DNA of 64,000 bases from Tsukamurella conjunctivitidis (GTDB lineage Bacteria; Actinomycetota; Actinomycetes; Mycobacteriales; Mycobacteriaceae), in contig NZ_VIGX01000005.1 in NCBI RefSeq assembly GCF_007858475.1, positions 241,893 to 305,892 on the forward strand. Reading direction: 5' to 3'. The translations under genes were made by a program, and so were the position numbers. Below the pieces are notes generated by a model, which was not told the origin of the DNA, made no database searches, and worked only from the letters and a program-made list of their open reading frames with translations. Position 1 is the stretch's first letter. Each line of letters opens with the position of its first letter. Positions 9,348 to 18,241 of this stretch are shown in pieces.

Positions 9348-10891
9348 GCGGCGAGGGCCGACTGCGCCGCGCCGGCGGCGGCCTCGGCGATCTCCGGGAT
9401 GAGCGCGAGGCGCGTGCGGCGCTCGAGGAGGTCCGCCGGCGTGATCGCGCCCTCGACGAGCGCGCCGAAGACGAGTTCCGCGCCGGTGACGTCGGTGCCG
9501 GCGGCGACCGGCTCCGCAAGCGCGGGATCGGCCTCGCCGAGCGCGACCACCGCGGGCGCCTCGGTGCCGTAGGCGCGGACGAGCCGCTCCGGGGCGTCGA
9601 TGTGCTGCAGCGTCTTCCGCGGCGCCGCGCCGACCAGGGGGAGGGTCCGGGTGAGGCAGGGGCCGGCCACCAGACCCGTTGCGGCCAGCGCGGCGTCGAC
9701 CGCGTCCTCCGCCATCCGCCGGTACGTCGTGAGCTTGCCGCCCACGACGGTCACGAGGCCGTCGCCGCGAGTCAGTACGGCGTGCTTGCGGGAGACGTCC
9801 GCGGTCTTCCCGGCGCCCGAATTCAGGAGCGGGCGCAGGCCGGCGAAGGTGCCGACCACGTCGTGCCGGGTCAAGGGGGCGCCGAGTGCGAGATTCACCG
9901 TCGCGAGCAGGAAGTCGATCTCCGCGTCCGACGGGGTCGGAACGTCGGGGACGGCACCGTCGGCCTCCTCGTCCGTGAGTCCCACGTAGACCCGCCCGTC
10001 CGGCTGCGGCAGCGCGAAGACGTACCGGCCGAAGGAGTCGGGGACGGGCACGGTCAGGCCCGCGGAGAGTCCACCGAAGCTCTCCTGACGGAAGACGAGG
10101 TGCGTTCCCCGGCTGGGGCGCAGCGAGACCGCGGGGTCCACGGTGCCCGACCACACGCCGGTCGCGTTGATCACGCTCTTCGCGCGGACCGTCACCGAGT
10201 GACCGGTCAGTTCGTCGGTGACGGTGGCCGCGGTGCCGGTGACCTGGGAGGCCGCGCAGTGCGTGAGGATCACGGCGCCGTGTCGCGCCGCGGTGCGGGC
10301 GATGCCCACCGTGAGACGGGCGTCGTCGGTGAGCTGCCCGTCCCAGTTGAGAAGGCCGCCGCGCAGGCCTGCGCGGCGCACCGTGGGCGCCATCGCGATC
10401 ACGTCGGCGGGGGAGATGCGGCGGGAGCGCGAGAGTTCCGAGCCGGGAGTGCGGGCGGCGAGGCGCAGCGCGTCGCCCGCGAGGAATCCGACCCGCGTGA
10501 GCGCGGCGTCACGCCGCGAGACGTCGCCCAGCAGCGGCACCACCTGCGGCAGCGGTCGGGTCAGGTGCGGCGCGATCGATCGGATCAGGGCATCGCGCTC
10601 GACGGCGCTCTCGTAGGCGATGCCCACGGCGCCCGAGGCCAGGTAACGCAGGCCGCCGTGCACCAGCTTCGAGGACCAGCGGCTCGTGCCGAAGGCGAGG
10701 TCGTGCTTCTCGACCAGGGCCACCCGCAGACCGCGGCTCGCCGCGTCCAGCGCGACGCCGGTGCCGGTGACGCCGCCGCCGATGACGAGTACGTCGACCG
10801 ACGGGTCGTCCGCCAGTGCGGCAAGATCGGCGGCGCGCCGGGCCGCCGAGAGGCGGGCCGCGGGGGCGATGGATTCGACGGCCGCGGTCAC
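9341..10891 (-). CDS. glpD: Aerobic glycerol-3-phosphate dehydrogenase
   Basis: FAD enzyme that oxidises sn-glycerol 3-phosphate to dihydroxyacetone phosphate and feeds electrons to the membrane quinone pool. The 516 residues start with a dinucleotide-binding motif [17 protein letters not shown] (about residues 36-52), then the GlpD signature [18 protein letters not shown] (about 67-84). A C-terminal DAO_C-like domain is present. The GTG at 10891 overlaps the stop of the upstream TetR gene by 4 bases, so regulator and enzyme form one operon. The arrangement matches M. tuberculosis Rv2250c-Rv2249c (glpD1). Dihydroxyacetone phosphate is the substrate used by ether-lipid synthases such as the one divergently encoded at 11512, which may be relevant. 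Confidence 0.93.
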
Positions 10892-11496
10892 GGCTGCAGG
10901 TACCGGTCGATGAGGTCGAAGAGCTGCGCGTCGAGCAGGTCGGCCGACTCGGTGAAGACGGGTCCTGTGAGCGCCGACGACCAGGCGAGTTGCAGCACGA
11001 CCGCCGCGAGCTCAGCGGGCTCACCGTCGCGGATGCTGCCGTCGGCCTGCCCGGCGGCCACACCGCCGGTGATGGCTTCGAGTTGGGCGCGCGACGTGCG
11101 ACCGGTCCGGTGGAGCAGATAGGGCATGAGGAACTCCGGGTCCAGCTCGACGATGCGCCGCAGCAGGGGGTGCGAGCGCGCCGCGGCGGTCACGTGCACG
11201 ACCGTGCGCGCGACGGTCTCGCGGCCGGTGGCACCGTCGAACAGGCCCATGGAGGAGAGCGCGGCGACGAACTCGCGGGTGGTGACGGCGGCTGCGAGGG
11301 CCTGCACGTTGGGGTAGCGGCGGTACAGCGTGGCGCGCGAGACCTGTGCGGTGCGGGCGACGTCGGCCATCGTCGTGCGGCGGATGCCGATGGTGGACAT
11401 CAGGTCGCGGGCCGCATCGAGGATGTGCTCGTCGTCGACGGCGTTGGCCGGGCCGCGGGGAGACGACCCTCGGGGATTGAGATCCTGCGACATCAT
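10888..11496 (-). CDS. TetR-family transcriptional regulator
   Basis: A 202-residue repressor with an N-terminal TetR helix-turn-helix: ILDAARDLMSTIGIRRTTM, then DVARTAQVSRATLYRRYPN (about residues 43-61). The C-terminal ligand-binding half is helical and ends RYLQP. The start is ATG at 11496 or the adjacent ATG at 11493; further upstream extension runs into the divergent gene. Only 15 bases separate it from the divergent flavoprotein start, so the operator must overlap one or both start regions. Co-transcribed with glpD through a 4-base overlap. Likely controls both directions of the glycerolipid locus, as suggested by the same layout around Rv2250c. Confidence 0.85.
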   Translation of the reverse strand: MMSQDLNPRGSSPRGPANAVDDEHILDAARDLMSTIGIRRTTMADVARTAQVSRATLYRRYPNVQALAAAVTTREFVAALSSMGLFDGATGRETVARTVVHVTAAARSHPLLRRIVELDPEFLMPYLLHRTGRTSRAQLEAITGGVAAGQADGSIRDGEPAELAAVVLQLAWSSALTGPVFTESADLLDAQLFDLIDRYLQP

Positions 11497-11511
11497 GTGT
11501 ACAAATGTATC
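11497..11511. promoter_or_regulatory. 15-base divergent start region with TACA/TGTA inverted repeat
   Basis: The gap between the TetR ATG (11496) and the flavoprotein ATG (11512) is only 15 bases and contains TACA-AA-TGTA. There is no room for Shine-Dalgarno sequences on either side, so both messages are probably leaderless, with promoters inside the opposite coding regions. The AT-rich repeat is a candidate half of the TetR operator. Confidence 0.4.
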
Positions 11512-13101
11512 ATGACTTCGTCCGAGGTGGATCTGCCCGTCGTCGCCTTCGAGCCCGGCCGCTGGGGCGATCCCGCGAACCCGATGCACCTGTCCGAATC
11601 CGTGCTCGGCGCGCTCACCATGCTCGGCATCGACGGCGGCCCCGGGGAGCCCGAGCAGCCCTTCCTGATGCCGTCCCGGGTGTCGGGGCGTGCGCTCGCG
11701 GCCCTGCAGAAGACGGGTGTGACCGTCGCCACCGACGACGCTACCCGGCTCGCGCACCTGCGCGGCTTCTCCACGCCGGACCTGCTCAAGTTCCGCGCCG
11801 GCGATACCTCGGACGCACCCGACGCGGTCGTGACGCCCACGTCGGCCGACCAGGTGGCCGAGGTGCTGGCCGTCTGCGCCGCGAAGGACCTCACGCTGAG
11901 CCCGTTCGCCGGCGGCACCTCCGTCACCGGCGGCCTCGCGCCCGAGCGGAGCCGGCCCGTCGTCGCCCTCGACCTGCGCGGGCTCAGCGGCCTCCTCGCG
12001 CTGGACCCGGTCTCGCAGATCGCCACCCTCGCCGCCGGTACCCGCCTGCCGGAGGCCGAGCGTCTCCTCGCCGAGGAGGGCTTCGAGCTCGGCCACTTCC
12101 CACAGTCGTACGAGGGCGCGACCATCGGCGGCTGCGCGGTCACCCGCTCCGCCGGGCAGTCGTCCATCGGGTACGGCCGGTTCGACGAGATGGTCGTCGG
12201 GCTCACCGTCGCCACCCCGCAGGGCGACGCCGAGATCGGCACCGCTCCCAAGTCGGCGGCGGGCCCTGACCTGCGCCAGCTCTTCCTCGGCTCCGAGGGC
12301 GCCTTCGGCCTGGTCACCGCCGTCCGCGTCCGCGTGCACCCGGTCCCGACGGTCCGCCGGTTCTACGGCTGGCGCTTCCCCGACTTCGCCGCCGGCGCGA
12401 ACGCCATGCGCGTGCTCGCGCAGGGCGCCGTCCGCCCGACGGTGCTCCGCCTGTCCGACGAAGCCGAGACCGGCCTCAACCTCGCGGATCCTGGCGCCGC
12501 GGGCAAGGCCGCCGTCGGCGGCTGCCTCATGGTCGTCGGCTTCGAGGGCGACGAGCCGGACGTCGACTGTCGCGACGGCTACGTCTCCGCGCGGCTCGTC
12601 GAGCTGGGCGGAGAGTTCCTCGGCGAGGACGCGGGCGAGGCCTGGCGCACCGGCCGGTTCCGTGGCCCCTACCTGCGCGATCCGCTGCTCGACGCCGGTG
12701 CGCTGGTCGAGACGCTGGAGACCGTGACCTTCTGGTCGAACGTCGACCGGCTCAAGGCCGACGTGACCGCGGCACTCACGACGACCCTCGGCGAGCAGGG
12801 CACGCCCGCCGTGGTCATGTGCCACATCTCGCATGTCTACCCGACCGGGGCCTCGCTGTACTTCACGGTGATCTGCAAGGCGCTGGAGGACCCGCTCGCC
12901 CAGTGGGCCGCCGCCAAGGCCGCCGCCAACGCGGCGATCCGCTCGGCCGGCGCCTCGATCACGCATCACCACGCCGTCGGCACCGACCATCGCGCCACCT
13001 ACCTCGAGGAGATCGGCGACGTGCAGGTCACGGCACTGCGCGCGGTCAAGGACGCGCTGGACCCGCAGGGCGTCCTCAACCCGGGGATCCTGCTCCCGTG
13101 A
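11512..13101 (+). CDS. FAD-linked oxidase, alkyldihydroxyacetonephosphate synthase-like
   Basis: A 529-residue flavoprotein of the vanillyl-alcohol oxidase/FAD-binding-4 family. The FAD domain shows PFAGGTSVTGGLAPE (about residues 142-156), GGCAVTRSAGQSSIGYGR (about 206-223) and LGSEGAFGLVTAV (about 260-272). Near the C terminus, ASITHHHAVGTDHR (about 482-495) resembles the His-rich active-site loop of alkylglycerone-phosphate synthase, which exchanges an acyl for an alkyl chain on dihydroxyacetone phosphate. The mycobacterial counterpart is Rv2251. Glycolate oxidase GlcD is the main alternative, but the HHH loop and the lipid-gene neighbours favour the synthase-like branch. Its stop overlaps the kinase start (GTGA). 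Divergent from TetR-glpD. Confidence 0.82.
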   Translation: MTSSEVDLPVVAFEPGRWGDPANPMHLSESVLGALTMLGIDGGPGEPEQPFLMPSRVSGRALAALQKTGVTVATDDATRLAHLRGFSTPDLLKFRAGDTSDAPDAVVTPTSADQVAEVLAVCAAKDLTLSPFAGGTSVTGGLAPERSRPVVALDLRGLSGLLALDPVSQIATLAAGTRLPEAERLLAEEGFELGHFPQSYEGATIGGCAVTRSAGQSSIGYGRFDEMVVGLTVATPQGDAEIGTAPKSAAGPDLRQLFLGSEGAFGLVTAVRVRVHPVPTVRRFYGWRFPDFAAGANAMRVLAQGAVRPTVLRLSDEAETGLNLADPGAAGKAAVGGCLMVVGFEGDEPDVDCRDGYVSARLVELGGEFLGEDAGEAWRTGRFRGPYLRDPLLDAGALVETLETVTFWSNVDRLKADVTAALTTTLGEQGTPAVVMCHISHVYPTGASLYFTVICKALEDPLAQWAAAKAAANAAIRSAGASITHHHAVGTDHRATYLEEIGDVQVTALRAVKDALDPQGVLNPGILLP

Positions 13102-13979
13102 CCGGCACCGACGTCATCGCCGTCCTCAACCCGATATCCGGCGGCGGGGTCGCGCGGACGCGCTGGGCCGCCGTGGCGGACGAGCTGGCCCGCCGGGACG
13201 TCTCGACCGACGTCGTCGAGTCGACCTCGGGCACCGACGCCCGCCGGCTCGCGGAGGAGGCCGCGGCGTCCGGCGCGCTCACCGTCGCCGTCGGCGGCGA
13301 CGGCCAGATCCGCGAGGTCGCCACCGGCGTGCTGCGTGTGCCCGGGGCCCCGATGGGCATCGTCACCGCCGGCCGCGGCAACGACATGGCCCGCCACCTC
13401 CACCTGCCCGACCACCCGTCCGCTATCGCCGACGTCCTCGCCGACGGTAGGCGCGCGGATCTCGACGTGCTCACCGTCGGCGGCGAGATCGCCGTCGGGA
13501 ACGTCTACGTCGGCCTCGACTCCGTGGCCACCGAACTCATCAACCGGCTCCGCTGGATGGGGCCGCTCGCATACCGGCTCGCGCCGGCCATCGCCGCGTT
13601 GCGCTGGAAGCCCGCCGGCTTCCGCATCGAGGTCGACGGTTCCGTCCACGAGGGCCCGGTCCACATGGTGATCGTCGCGAACTCCGGCTGGTACGGCAGC
13701 GGGCTCCACATGGTTCCGGCCGCCTCGTCCGACAACGGCCGCATCGACGTGCTCGCCGTCGACGGTGCCGGCAACAAGCTCAAGCTCATCAGCGCGATGG
13801 GGGAGGCCAAGACGGGCTCGCACGTCGCGCGGGCCGAGGTGCTCACCTTCAGCGGGCAGGAGGTCGTGGTCAGCGCCGACCGCCCCATCCCGGTCCACGC
13901 CGACGGCGACTACCTGCAGGAGCTGCCCGTCACGGTCGGCATCCGGAAGGCCGTGCTCCCGGTTCTCGTGCCCCGCTGA
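13098..13979 (+). CDS. Diacylglycerol/lipid kinase (DagK family)
   Basis: A 293-residue lipid kinase of the DagK/YegS family that phosphorylates diacylglycerol or a related lipid with ATP. Nucleotide-binding motifs are LNPISGGGVARTRW near the N terminus and AVGGDGQIREVATG (about residues 63-76), with GRGNDMARHL (about 92-101) typical of the family. The GTG at 13098 overlaps the preceding stop by 4 bases and is the only start that gives the normal N terminus. The M. tuberculosis orthologue by position, Rv2252, is reported as a diacylglycerol kinase linked to phosphatidylinositol mannoside synthesis. Probably works with the flavoprotein in glycerolipid metabolism. Confidence 0.88.
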   Translation: MTGTDVIAVLNPISGGGVARTRWAAVADELARRDVSTDVVESTSGTDARRLAEEAAASGALTVAVGGDGQIREVATGVLRVPGAPMGIVTAGRGNDMARHLHLPDHPSAIADVLADGRRADLDVLTVGGEIAVGNVYVGLDSVATELINRLRWMGPLAYRLAPAIAALRWKPAGFRIEVDGSVHEGPVHMVIVANSGWYGSGLHMVPAASSDNGRIDVLAVDGAGNKLKLISAMGEAKTGSHVARAEVLTFSGQEVVVSADRPIPVHADGDYLQELPVTVGIRKAVLPVLVPR

Positions 13980-13991
13980 GGCCCCGGTACT

Positions 13992-14041
13992 GGTCTTCGG
14001 TCACGAACTGTTGTCCTCAGAGCTCTTCGTGACCGAAGACC
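13992..14041. repeat. 50-base palindrome, copy 1, downstream of the DUF559 gene
   Basis: Perfect 16-bp inverted repeat (13992-14007 and 14026-14041) around an 18-base loop. The arm contains TCTTCGGTCACGAA. Copy 2, at 14958-15003, has the same arm core and a loop of the same length that is identical at 14 of 18 positions, in the same orientation. Copy 1 lies 6 bases after the DUF559 stop and 12 bases after the dagK stop, so it could also end both transcripts. Confidence 0.85.
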
Positions 14042-14047
14042 GTCGTC

Positions 14048-14968
14048 CTACGCCGCGCGGCGGCCGAGAGTTTCAGCGACGGTGGTGATCACGCCCTCGG
14101 GATCTTCGTTGAGGTGGTGCCACGAGAAATTCAGCACCGACCAGCCCGCCGACGTGAGCGCGTTCGACTTGTCCTGGTCCCGCATCCACCGCGCCCGGGA
14201 CCGGTGGAACGCCCAGCCGTTGATCTCGACGGCCAGCTTCGACTCCGGAAACGCGAAGTCCACCGCCCAGCCGCGGAACGGAAGCTGTGCGTACCACCCG
14301 GTGATCCCGTGCAGTTGCAGGAGCTCGAGGAACATCCGCTCGGCCTCGGACTCGGTCTGGCCGGCCGCGACATTGAAGATCGCGCGGGCCTCGACGATTC
14401 CGCGCGACTTCGCGTTGCGCTCCAACGCGGATTCGAGGTCGTCCAGGTTCACCACCTCCGTCTGCAGCGCACGATCCATGATCCGCGCGTCGCAGACCTC
14501 GAGCACGCTGAGCGGTTTGCCGGTCACGGACAGCCCGTCGACCTGCACGATGTCGGCCGGATCCAGCCACCTGCGGCGTGTCTCGATGCGGTAGCCGGCG
14601 GCCTGGCGGAGCCGCCGCTCGGGCGGGACAGTGACGGTTACGGTCTCGGGCGGGGCGTTCACCACGCCGTGCCAGTACAGGGCGGTCGTCCGGTCCGCCA
14701 CGCCGCCCGCGAGGATCACCGCGACCCGCACGCCCGTCCGATCGGTGTGGGGATGGTGCCTCGTCCGGAACAGGCCCCGGGTGATCCGCACCAGTTCACC
14801 TGATGCCAGCCGCGCGCGGATCGCGGTGTCAGTGAGCCCGGCGCCCCTGAGCTGGTCCAATGTCGCGATGCCGTCCTGGGCGGCGAAAACCTCCGCTGCT
14901 TTCGTCCACATATCAATTGGACGCATCAGCGCGGCTTCCAGTTCCGAACGTCGTCGTTCTTCGGTCAC
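14048..14968 (-). CDS. DUF559-type nuclease-fold protein with AbiEi-like N-terminal domain
   Basis: A 306-residue protein with two visible parts. The N-terminal half (about residues 25-90) includes GIATLDQLRGAGLTDTAIRA and LVRITRGLFRTR, a winged-helix segment typical of AbiEi-type antitoxin-like proteins. The C-terminal part (about 215-300) carries RGWAVDFAFPESKLAVEING, then WMRDQDKSNALTSAGWSVL, the DUF559/Vsr-like PD-(D/E)XK fold in which D of VDFAF and E of AVEING would bind metal. Role unknown; no toxin partner is adjacent. The longest frame starts with GTG at 14968, inside palindrome copy 2; ATG at 14926 is a good alternative. The gene is bracketed by two copies of the same palindrome, which suggests it may have moved as a unit. 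Confidence 0.72.
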   Translation of the reverse strand: MTEERRRSELEAALMRPIDMWTKAAEVFAAQDGIATLDQLRGAGLTDTAIRARLASGELVRITRGLFRTRHHPHTDRTGVRVAVILAGGVADRTTALYWHGVVNAPPETVTVTVPPERRLRQAAGYRIETRRRWLDPADIVQVDGLSVTGKPLSVLEVCDARIMDRALQTEVVNLDDLESALERNAKSRGIVEARAIFNVAAGQTESEAERMFLELLQLHGITGWYAQLPFRGWAVDFAFPESKLAVEINGWAFHRSRARWMRDQDKSNALTSAGWSVLNFSWHHLNEDPEGVITTVAETLGRRAA

Positions 14969-15003
14969 GAACCGTCGTTCTCAGAGCCCTTCGTGACCGA
15001 AGA
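14958..15003. repeat. Palindrome copy 2, at the 5' end of the DUF559 gene
   Basis: Inverted repeat with 14-bp perfect arms (14958-14971 and 14990-15003) and an 18-base loop closely like that of copy 1; loop differences are four C/T changes. The left arm contains the GTG at 14968 that opens the DUF559 frame, so the first residues of that frame (TEERR) are encoded by repeat sequence. The distance from copy 1 start to copy 2 end is 1012 bases. Confidence 0.85.
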
Positions 15004-15035
15004 CGAGCAACTGGGCGGAATACACTGATCTGCAT

Positions 15036-15057
15036 GGGGGAGTTTCGTCATTCCCCC
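15036..15057. terminator. Weak hairpin downstream of the DUF885 gene
   Basis: GGGGGA (15036-15041) can pair with TCCCCC (15052-15057) across a 10-base loop, 26 bases after the DUF885 stop on the minus strand. Only 6 bp and no U-tract, so it is a modest terminator candidate. Confidence 0.35.
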
Positions 15058-15082
15058 GGCCCCGCTACCGCTGCGGCAAGCT

Positions 15083-16714
15083 TTAGACGATCGCGGCGCG
15101 CAGCGTATCCAGGCCCATGCCGCCGAGCGCGAGGGCGTCGCGGTGGAAGTCCTTGATCGTCGATCCCGGGTGCGCACTGAGGTAGGCGTCGCGGGTCTGC
15201 TGCCACACGCGCTGGCCCACCGAGTACGACGGCGCCTGCCCGGGCCAGCCGAGGTAGCGGTGGTACTCGAAGCGCAGCTGCTCGTCCGACATGGCGACGT
15301 GCGAGCGGAGGAAGGACCAGCCCTTGTCGTAGGTCCATGCTCCTCCGCCCAGCTCGGCGGGCGCCTCGAAGCCGCAGTGCACGCCGATGTCGAGCACCAC
15401 GCGGGCCGCGCGGAGCCGCTGCGAGTCGAGCATGCCCATGAGATCGCCGTCGTCGTCCAGGAACCCCAGGTCGCGCATCAGGCGTTCGGCGTACAGCGCC
15501 CAGCCCTCGCCGTGGCCCGAGGTGAACGAGTAGAGCCCCCGCCAGCGGTTGAGCGGCGCGATCACGGCCTGCCCGATCTGCAGGTGATGGCCGGGCACGC
15601 CCTCGTGGTAGACGGTCGTCTTCTCCTGCCAGGTGTGGAACTCGGTGACGCCGGGCGGCACGGACCACCACATCGATCCCGGGCGCGTGAGGTCCGCGGA
15701 CGGGCCGGTGTAGTAGATGCCGCCATTGCTGCTCGGCGCGATCCGGCAGTCCAGGTGATGCAGCTCGGCGGGGATGTCGAAGTGCGTGCCGGCGAGCGCG
15801 GCCACCGACTCGTCCGACGTGCGCTGCATCCACTCGCGCAGGGCTTCGGTGCCCTGCAGCACGTACCGCGGCTCGGTGTCGAGCTTCGCCAAGGTCTCCG
15901 CGACCGTCGCGCCCGGGTACAGGCGGGCCGCCACCTCGTTCTGTTCGGCGACGATCGACGCGAGGAGCTCCTGCCCCCATGCGTAGGTCTCCGCCAGATC
16001 GACGGCGGTGCCCAGGAACAGTCGCGAGTACAGTGGGTAGAGCTCGCGACCGACGCCGAGGCCGCCCGGCTGGTCCACCGGGATCGCCGAGGGCGCGATC
16101 TCCGCCTCCAAGACCTCCGCGAACCGCGCGAAGGCCGCCCGGATCTCGTCGGTGAGGCCGGGCGCGGCGTCCATCGCCCGCTCGGCGTTGGCGGCGACCT
16201 GCTCGCCCGCCTCGCGGGCCTGGGCGATCACTTCCCGGACCTGCAGCGCGGGGAACGGCCAGGAGCCGTCGGCGAGGCGGGCGCGCAGGCCCGAGATCGC
16301 CGACTCGAGCGCCTGCGGCACGGCTGCCAGGCGTGGCGCGAGGCGCGGGTCACCGTCGGGCATGAGGTCGAAGACGTCGCGGATCGCCTGCAACGGCGAG
16401 GCGATCACGTTGAGGTCGCCGACGATCCGCCCGGCGTCGGCGAGCTCGATCTCCACGCCGAGGCGCTCGCGCAGCGCGTCCGCGGTCACCCGGTCGGCGT
16501 CCGATTCCGGTGCCAGCGACGCCAGTTCGGCGAGCGTCTCGCGCGCGACCTCGACCCGGGCGGCGACGCCGGCGGGGGAGAAGTCGGTGAGCCGATCGTC
16601 GAAGTCCGTGATCCCCACCGCGGTCGCCTCGATCGGATCGACCTCGGCGAGCCGCAGGGCAAGCCGGTCCGCGAGGGCGTCGATCGGCGTGGAGGTGTGA
16701 GTGGTGTCAGCCAT
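15083..16714 (-). CDS. DUF885 family protein, predicted zinc peptidase
   Basis: A 543-residue DUF885 protein, a family often annotated as putative lipoprotein or metallopeptidase. The zinc-binding type signature HEGVPGHHLQIG is near residue 370, preceded by TVY and followed by SGHGEGWALYAERL (about 395-410), which supplies a further Glu. No signal peptide is seen; the N terminus is polar and the whole protein is likely cytosolic. The ATG at 16714 is the first suitable start. Substrate unknown; a role in peptide cleavage is inferred from the HEXXH-like motif. It stands alone, downstream of two membrane-protein genes on the same strand. Confidence 0.82.
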   Translation of the reverse strand: MADTTHTSTPIDALADRLALRLAEVDPIEATAVGITDFDDRLTDFSPAGVAARVEVARETLAELASLAPESDADRVTADALRERLGVEIELADAGRIVGDLNVIASPLQAIRDVFDLMPDGDPRLAPRLAAVPQALESAISGLRARLADGSWPFPALQVREVIAQAREAGEQVAANAERAMDAAPGLTDEIRAAFARFAEVLEAEIAPSAIPVDQPGGLGVGRELYPLYSRLFLGTAVDLAETYAWGQELLASIVAEQNEVAARLYPGATVAETLAKLDTEPRYVLQGTEALREWMQRTSDESVAALAGTHFDIPAELHHLDCRIAPSSNGGIYYTGPSADLTRPGSMWWSVPPGVTEFHTWQEKTTVYHEGVPGHHLQIGQAVIAPLNRWRGLYSFTSGHGEGWALYAERLMRDLGFLDDDGDLMGMLDSQRLRAARVVLDIGVHCGFEAPAELGGGAWTYDKGWSFLRSHVAMSDEQLRFEYHRYLGWPGQAPSYSVGQRVWQQTRDAYLSAHPGSTIKDFHRDALALGGMGLDTLRAAIV

Positions 16715-16769
16715 GCTCCGAGGTTATGGGAATCGTGGCCGGAAGGGGATCGGGTTGTACGCGCGCCGC

Positions 16770-17246
16770 TCAGTGTCTGCGGTCGCGGTGATCGGAGTAC
16801 GCCGATGCGGCGCCGTTCAGCGCGGCGATGCAGAGCAGGGCCACGGCCGCGAGCGCCCAGAATCCGGGCGTGCCCCAATGCATGTGGTGCGCGAGTTCGA
16901 AGGTCTCCTTGAGCGCGATGAGCGCGGCGCCCGCGGCCACGATCATCCACGCGCGCGCGACCGCGAAGTAGCGGGCCAGATTCGCCAGCTGCGCCGGCGT
17001 CAGCACCGTAGTGAGGGTCGCGACGTACGCGGACTGTCGCTGGCGGGCGAGGTACAGCGCGGCCGGAGGGAACAGCCACCAGACCGCGGACGGCCGAGAC
17101 GGCGGCGCCGTCGCGCGCACGGCTTCGCGTACCTCGGCGAGGTGCGAGCGCTCCCGCTCCAGCTCGAGGCGGGACTGCAGGAGCGGCCCCGCCACGAGCA
17201 GCCACCCGCCGAGGTACGCGCCCCAGCGGATCAGCGTTTCGAGCAC
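16770..17246 (-). CDS. Small membrane protein with three to four helices, unknown function
   Basis: A 158-residue protein not recognised. Hydrophobic segments at about residues 7-23, 54-68, 98-114 and 128-148 predict three or four membrane helices; a charged loop (about 25-50) and an Arg/His-rich C terminus are likely cytosolic. The GTG at 17246 lies 4 bases after the stop of the metallopeptidase gene, so the two probably share an operon. Coding support comes from frame length, hydrophobic pattern and tight spacing. Confidence 0.7.
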   Translation of the reverse strand: MLETLIRWGAYLGGWLLVAGPLLQSRLELERERSHLAEVREAVRATAPPSRPSAVWWLFPPAALYLARQRQSAYVATLTTVLTPAQLANLARYFAVARAWMIVAAGAALIALKETFELAHHMHWGTPGFWALAAVALLCIAALNGAASAYSDHRDRRH

Positions 17247-17250
17247 CGGA

Positions 17251-18144
17251 TCAGATGGTGCCGGTGAACGTGTTGCACTGCCTGAAGTCGCCGGTCTGAT
17301 AGCCCTGGGAGAACCACTTCACTCGTTGCTGCGAGGTTCCGTGGGAGAAGGACTCGGGGTTGACGTTGCGGCCCGCGTTGCGCTGGATGGTGTCGTCGCC
17401 GATGGCCTGGGCGGTGGTGATCGCGTCGGAGATCTCCTCCTGCGTGAGCGGCTTGAGCATGGCGTCCTCGCCCTTGTCGGCGTGCGCCGCCCAGACGCCC
17501 GCGTAGCAGTCGGCCTGCAACTCGACCCGCACCGAGCCGCCCTGCGCGCCCTTGCCCTGCTGCGCCTTGTTGATATCGCCCAGCAGCGTCTGCACGTGGT
17601 GGCCGAACTCGTGGGCCACGATGTACTCCTGCGAGAACGGCGCGTTGGTGCCGCCCATCTTCTTGATCACGCGGTCCATGAAGTCGAGCTGGAACACCGC
17701 GACCTGATCGCTCGGGCAGTAGAACGGGCCGGTGTCGGCCCCGGCCACGCCGCACGCGGTGTTGATGGACTGGGCGCCCACCGGCATGATCTTGGTCCCA
17801 CCGCGCGGCGGCTGGTAGCCGCGCAGGACCGTCGGCCACACCTTGTCCAGGGAGATGGTGGTGGCCTTGATGCGGCACGCCGTGTCGCTGTTGGCCTGCT
17901 CTCTGGTGCAGTTCTTGAGCTTCTCGTCGAGCTGCTGCTCCGCCTGGGAGAGGCCCGGCGACGGAGCCTGCTGGCCGCCGCCCGTGTTGAGGAAGCCGAG
18001 GTTGCCGGTCAGCGCGGCCAGGATCAGGCCGATCACGACCGTGCCGATGCTGCCGCCGCCGATGATCATGCCGCGGCCCATGCCGCCACCGCCGCCTGCG
18101 CTGACGTTGCCGCCCTCGAGCGGCCCGTTGCCCTGAAAGGTCAT
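17251..18144 (-). CDS. Neutral zinc metallopeptidase (YpfJ/Rv2575 family), membrane-anchored
   Basis: A 297-residue putative membrane zinc protease. A Gly-rich N terminus leads into one membrane helix (about residues 25-46, GGGSIGTVVIGLILAALTG), so the catalytic domain is probably extracytoplasmic. The zinc motif HEFGHH lies in YIVAHEFGHHVQTLLG (about 176-191). Further family segments are FYCPSDQVAVFQLDF and ELQADCYAGVWA. The frame is open upstream to 18252, but ATG 18144 gives the usual N terminus and leaves a promoter region divergent from aspS. Known as the neutral zinc metallopeptidase family; the M. tuberculosis counterpart Rv2575 has similar length. Substrates unknown. Confidence 0.86.
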   Translation of the reverse strand: MTFQGNGPLEGGNVSAGGGGGMGRGMIIGGGSIGTVVIGLILAALTGNLGFLNTGGGQQAPSPGLSQAEQQLDEKLKNCTREQANSDTACRIKATTISLDKVWPTVLRGYQPPRGGTKIMPVGAQSINTACGVAGADTGPFYCPSDQVAVFQLDFMDRVIKKMGGTNAPFSQEYIVAHEFGHHVQTLLGDINKAQQGKGAQGGSVRVELQADCYAGVWAAHADKGEDAMLKPLTQEEISDAITTAQAIGDDTIQRNAGRNVNPESFSHGTSQQRVKWFSQGYQTGDFRQCNTFTGTI

Positions 18145-18193
18145 GCGCACAGCATTCCATGACAGCGGTGAGATCGTGAACCGGTTCGCCCCG

Positions 18194-18235
18194 TAGCATG
18201 ACAGTCGCTCGAAGATTCCCTGTCGAAAGGACACC
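18194..18235 (+). promoter_or_regulatory. Putative aspS -10 element and ribosome binding site
   Basis: TAGCAT at 18194-18199 fits the TANNNT -10 of actinobacterial housekeeping promoters, about 43 bases before the GTG. GAAAGGA near 18223-18229 is a plausible Shine-Dalgarno sequence. No convincing -35 is seen. Confidence 0.4.
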
Positions 18236-18241
18236 CCGAAC

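Noticed and set aside
10888-12990. 700-residue version of the TetR protein
   Set aside because: Only the last 202 residues resemble TetR; the rest is antisense to the flavoprotein gene. The start at 11493/11496 is consistent with the divergent layout.
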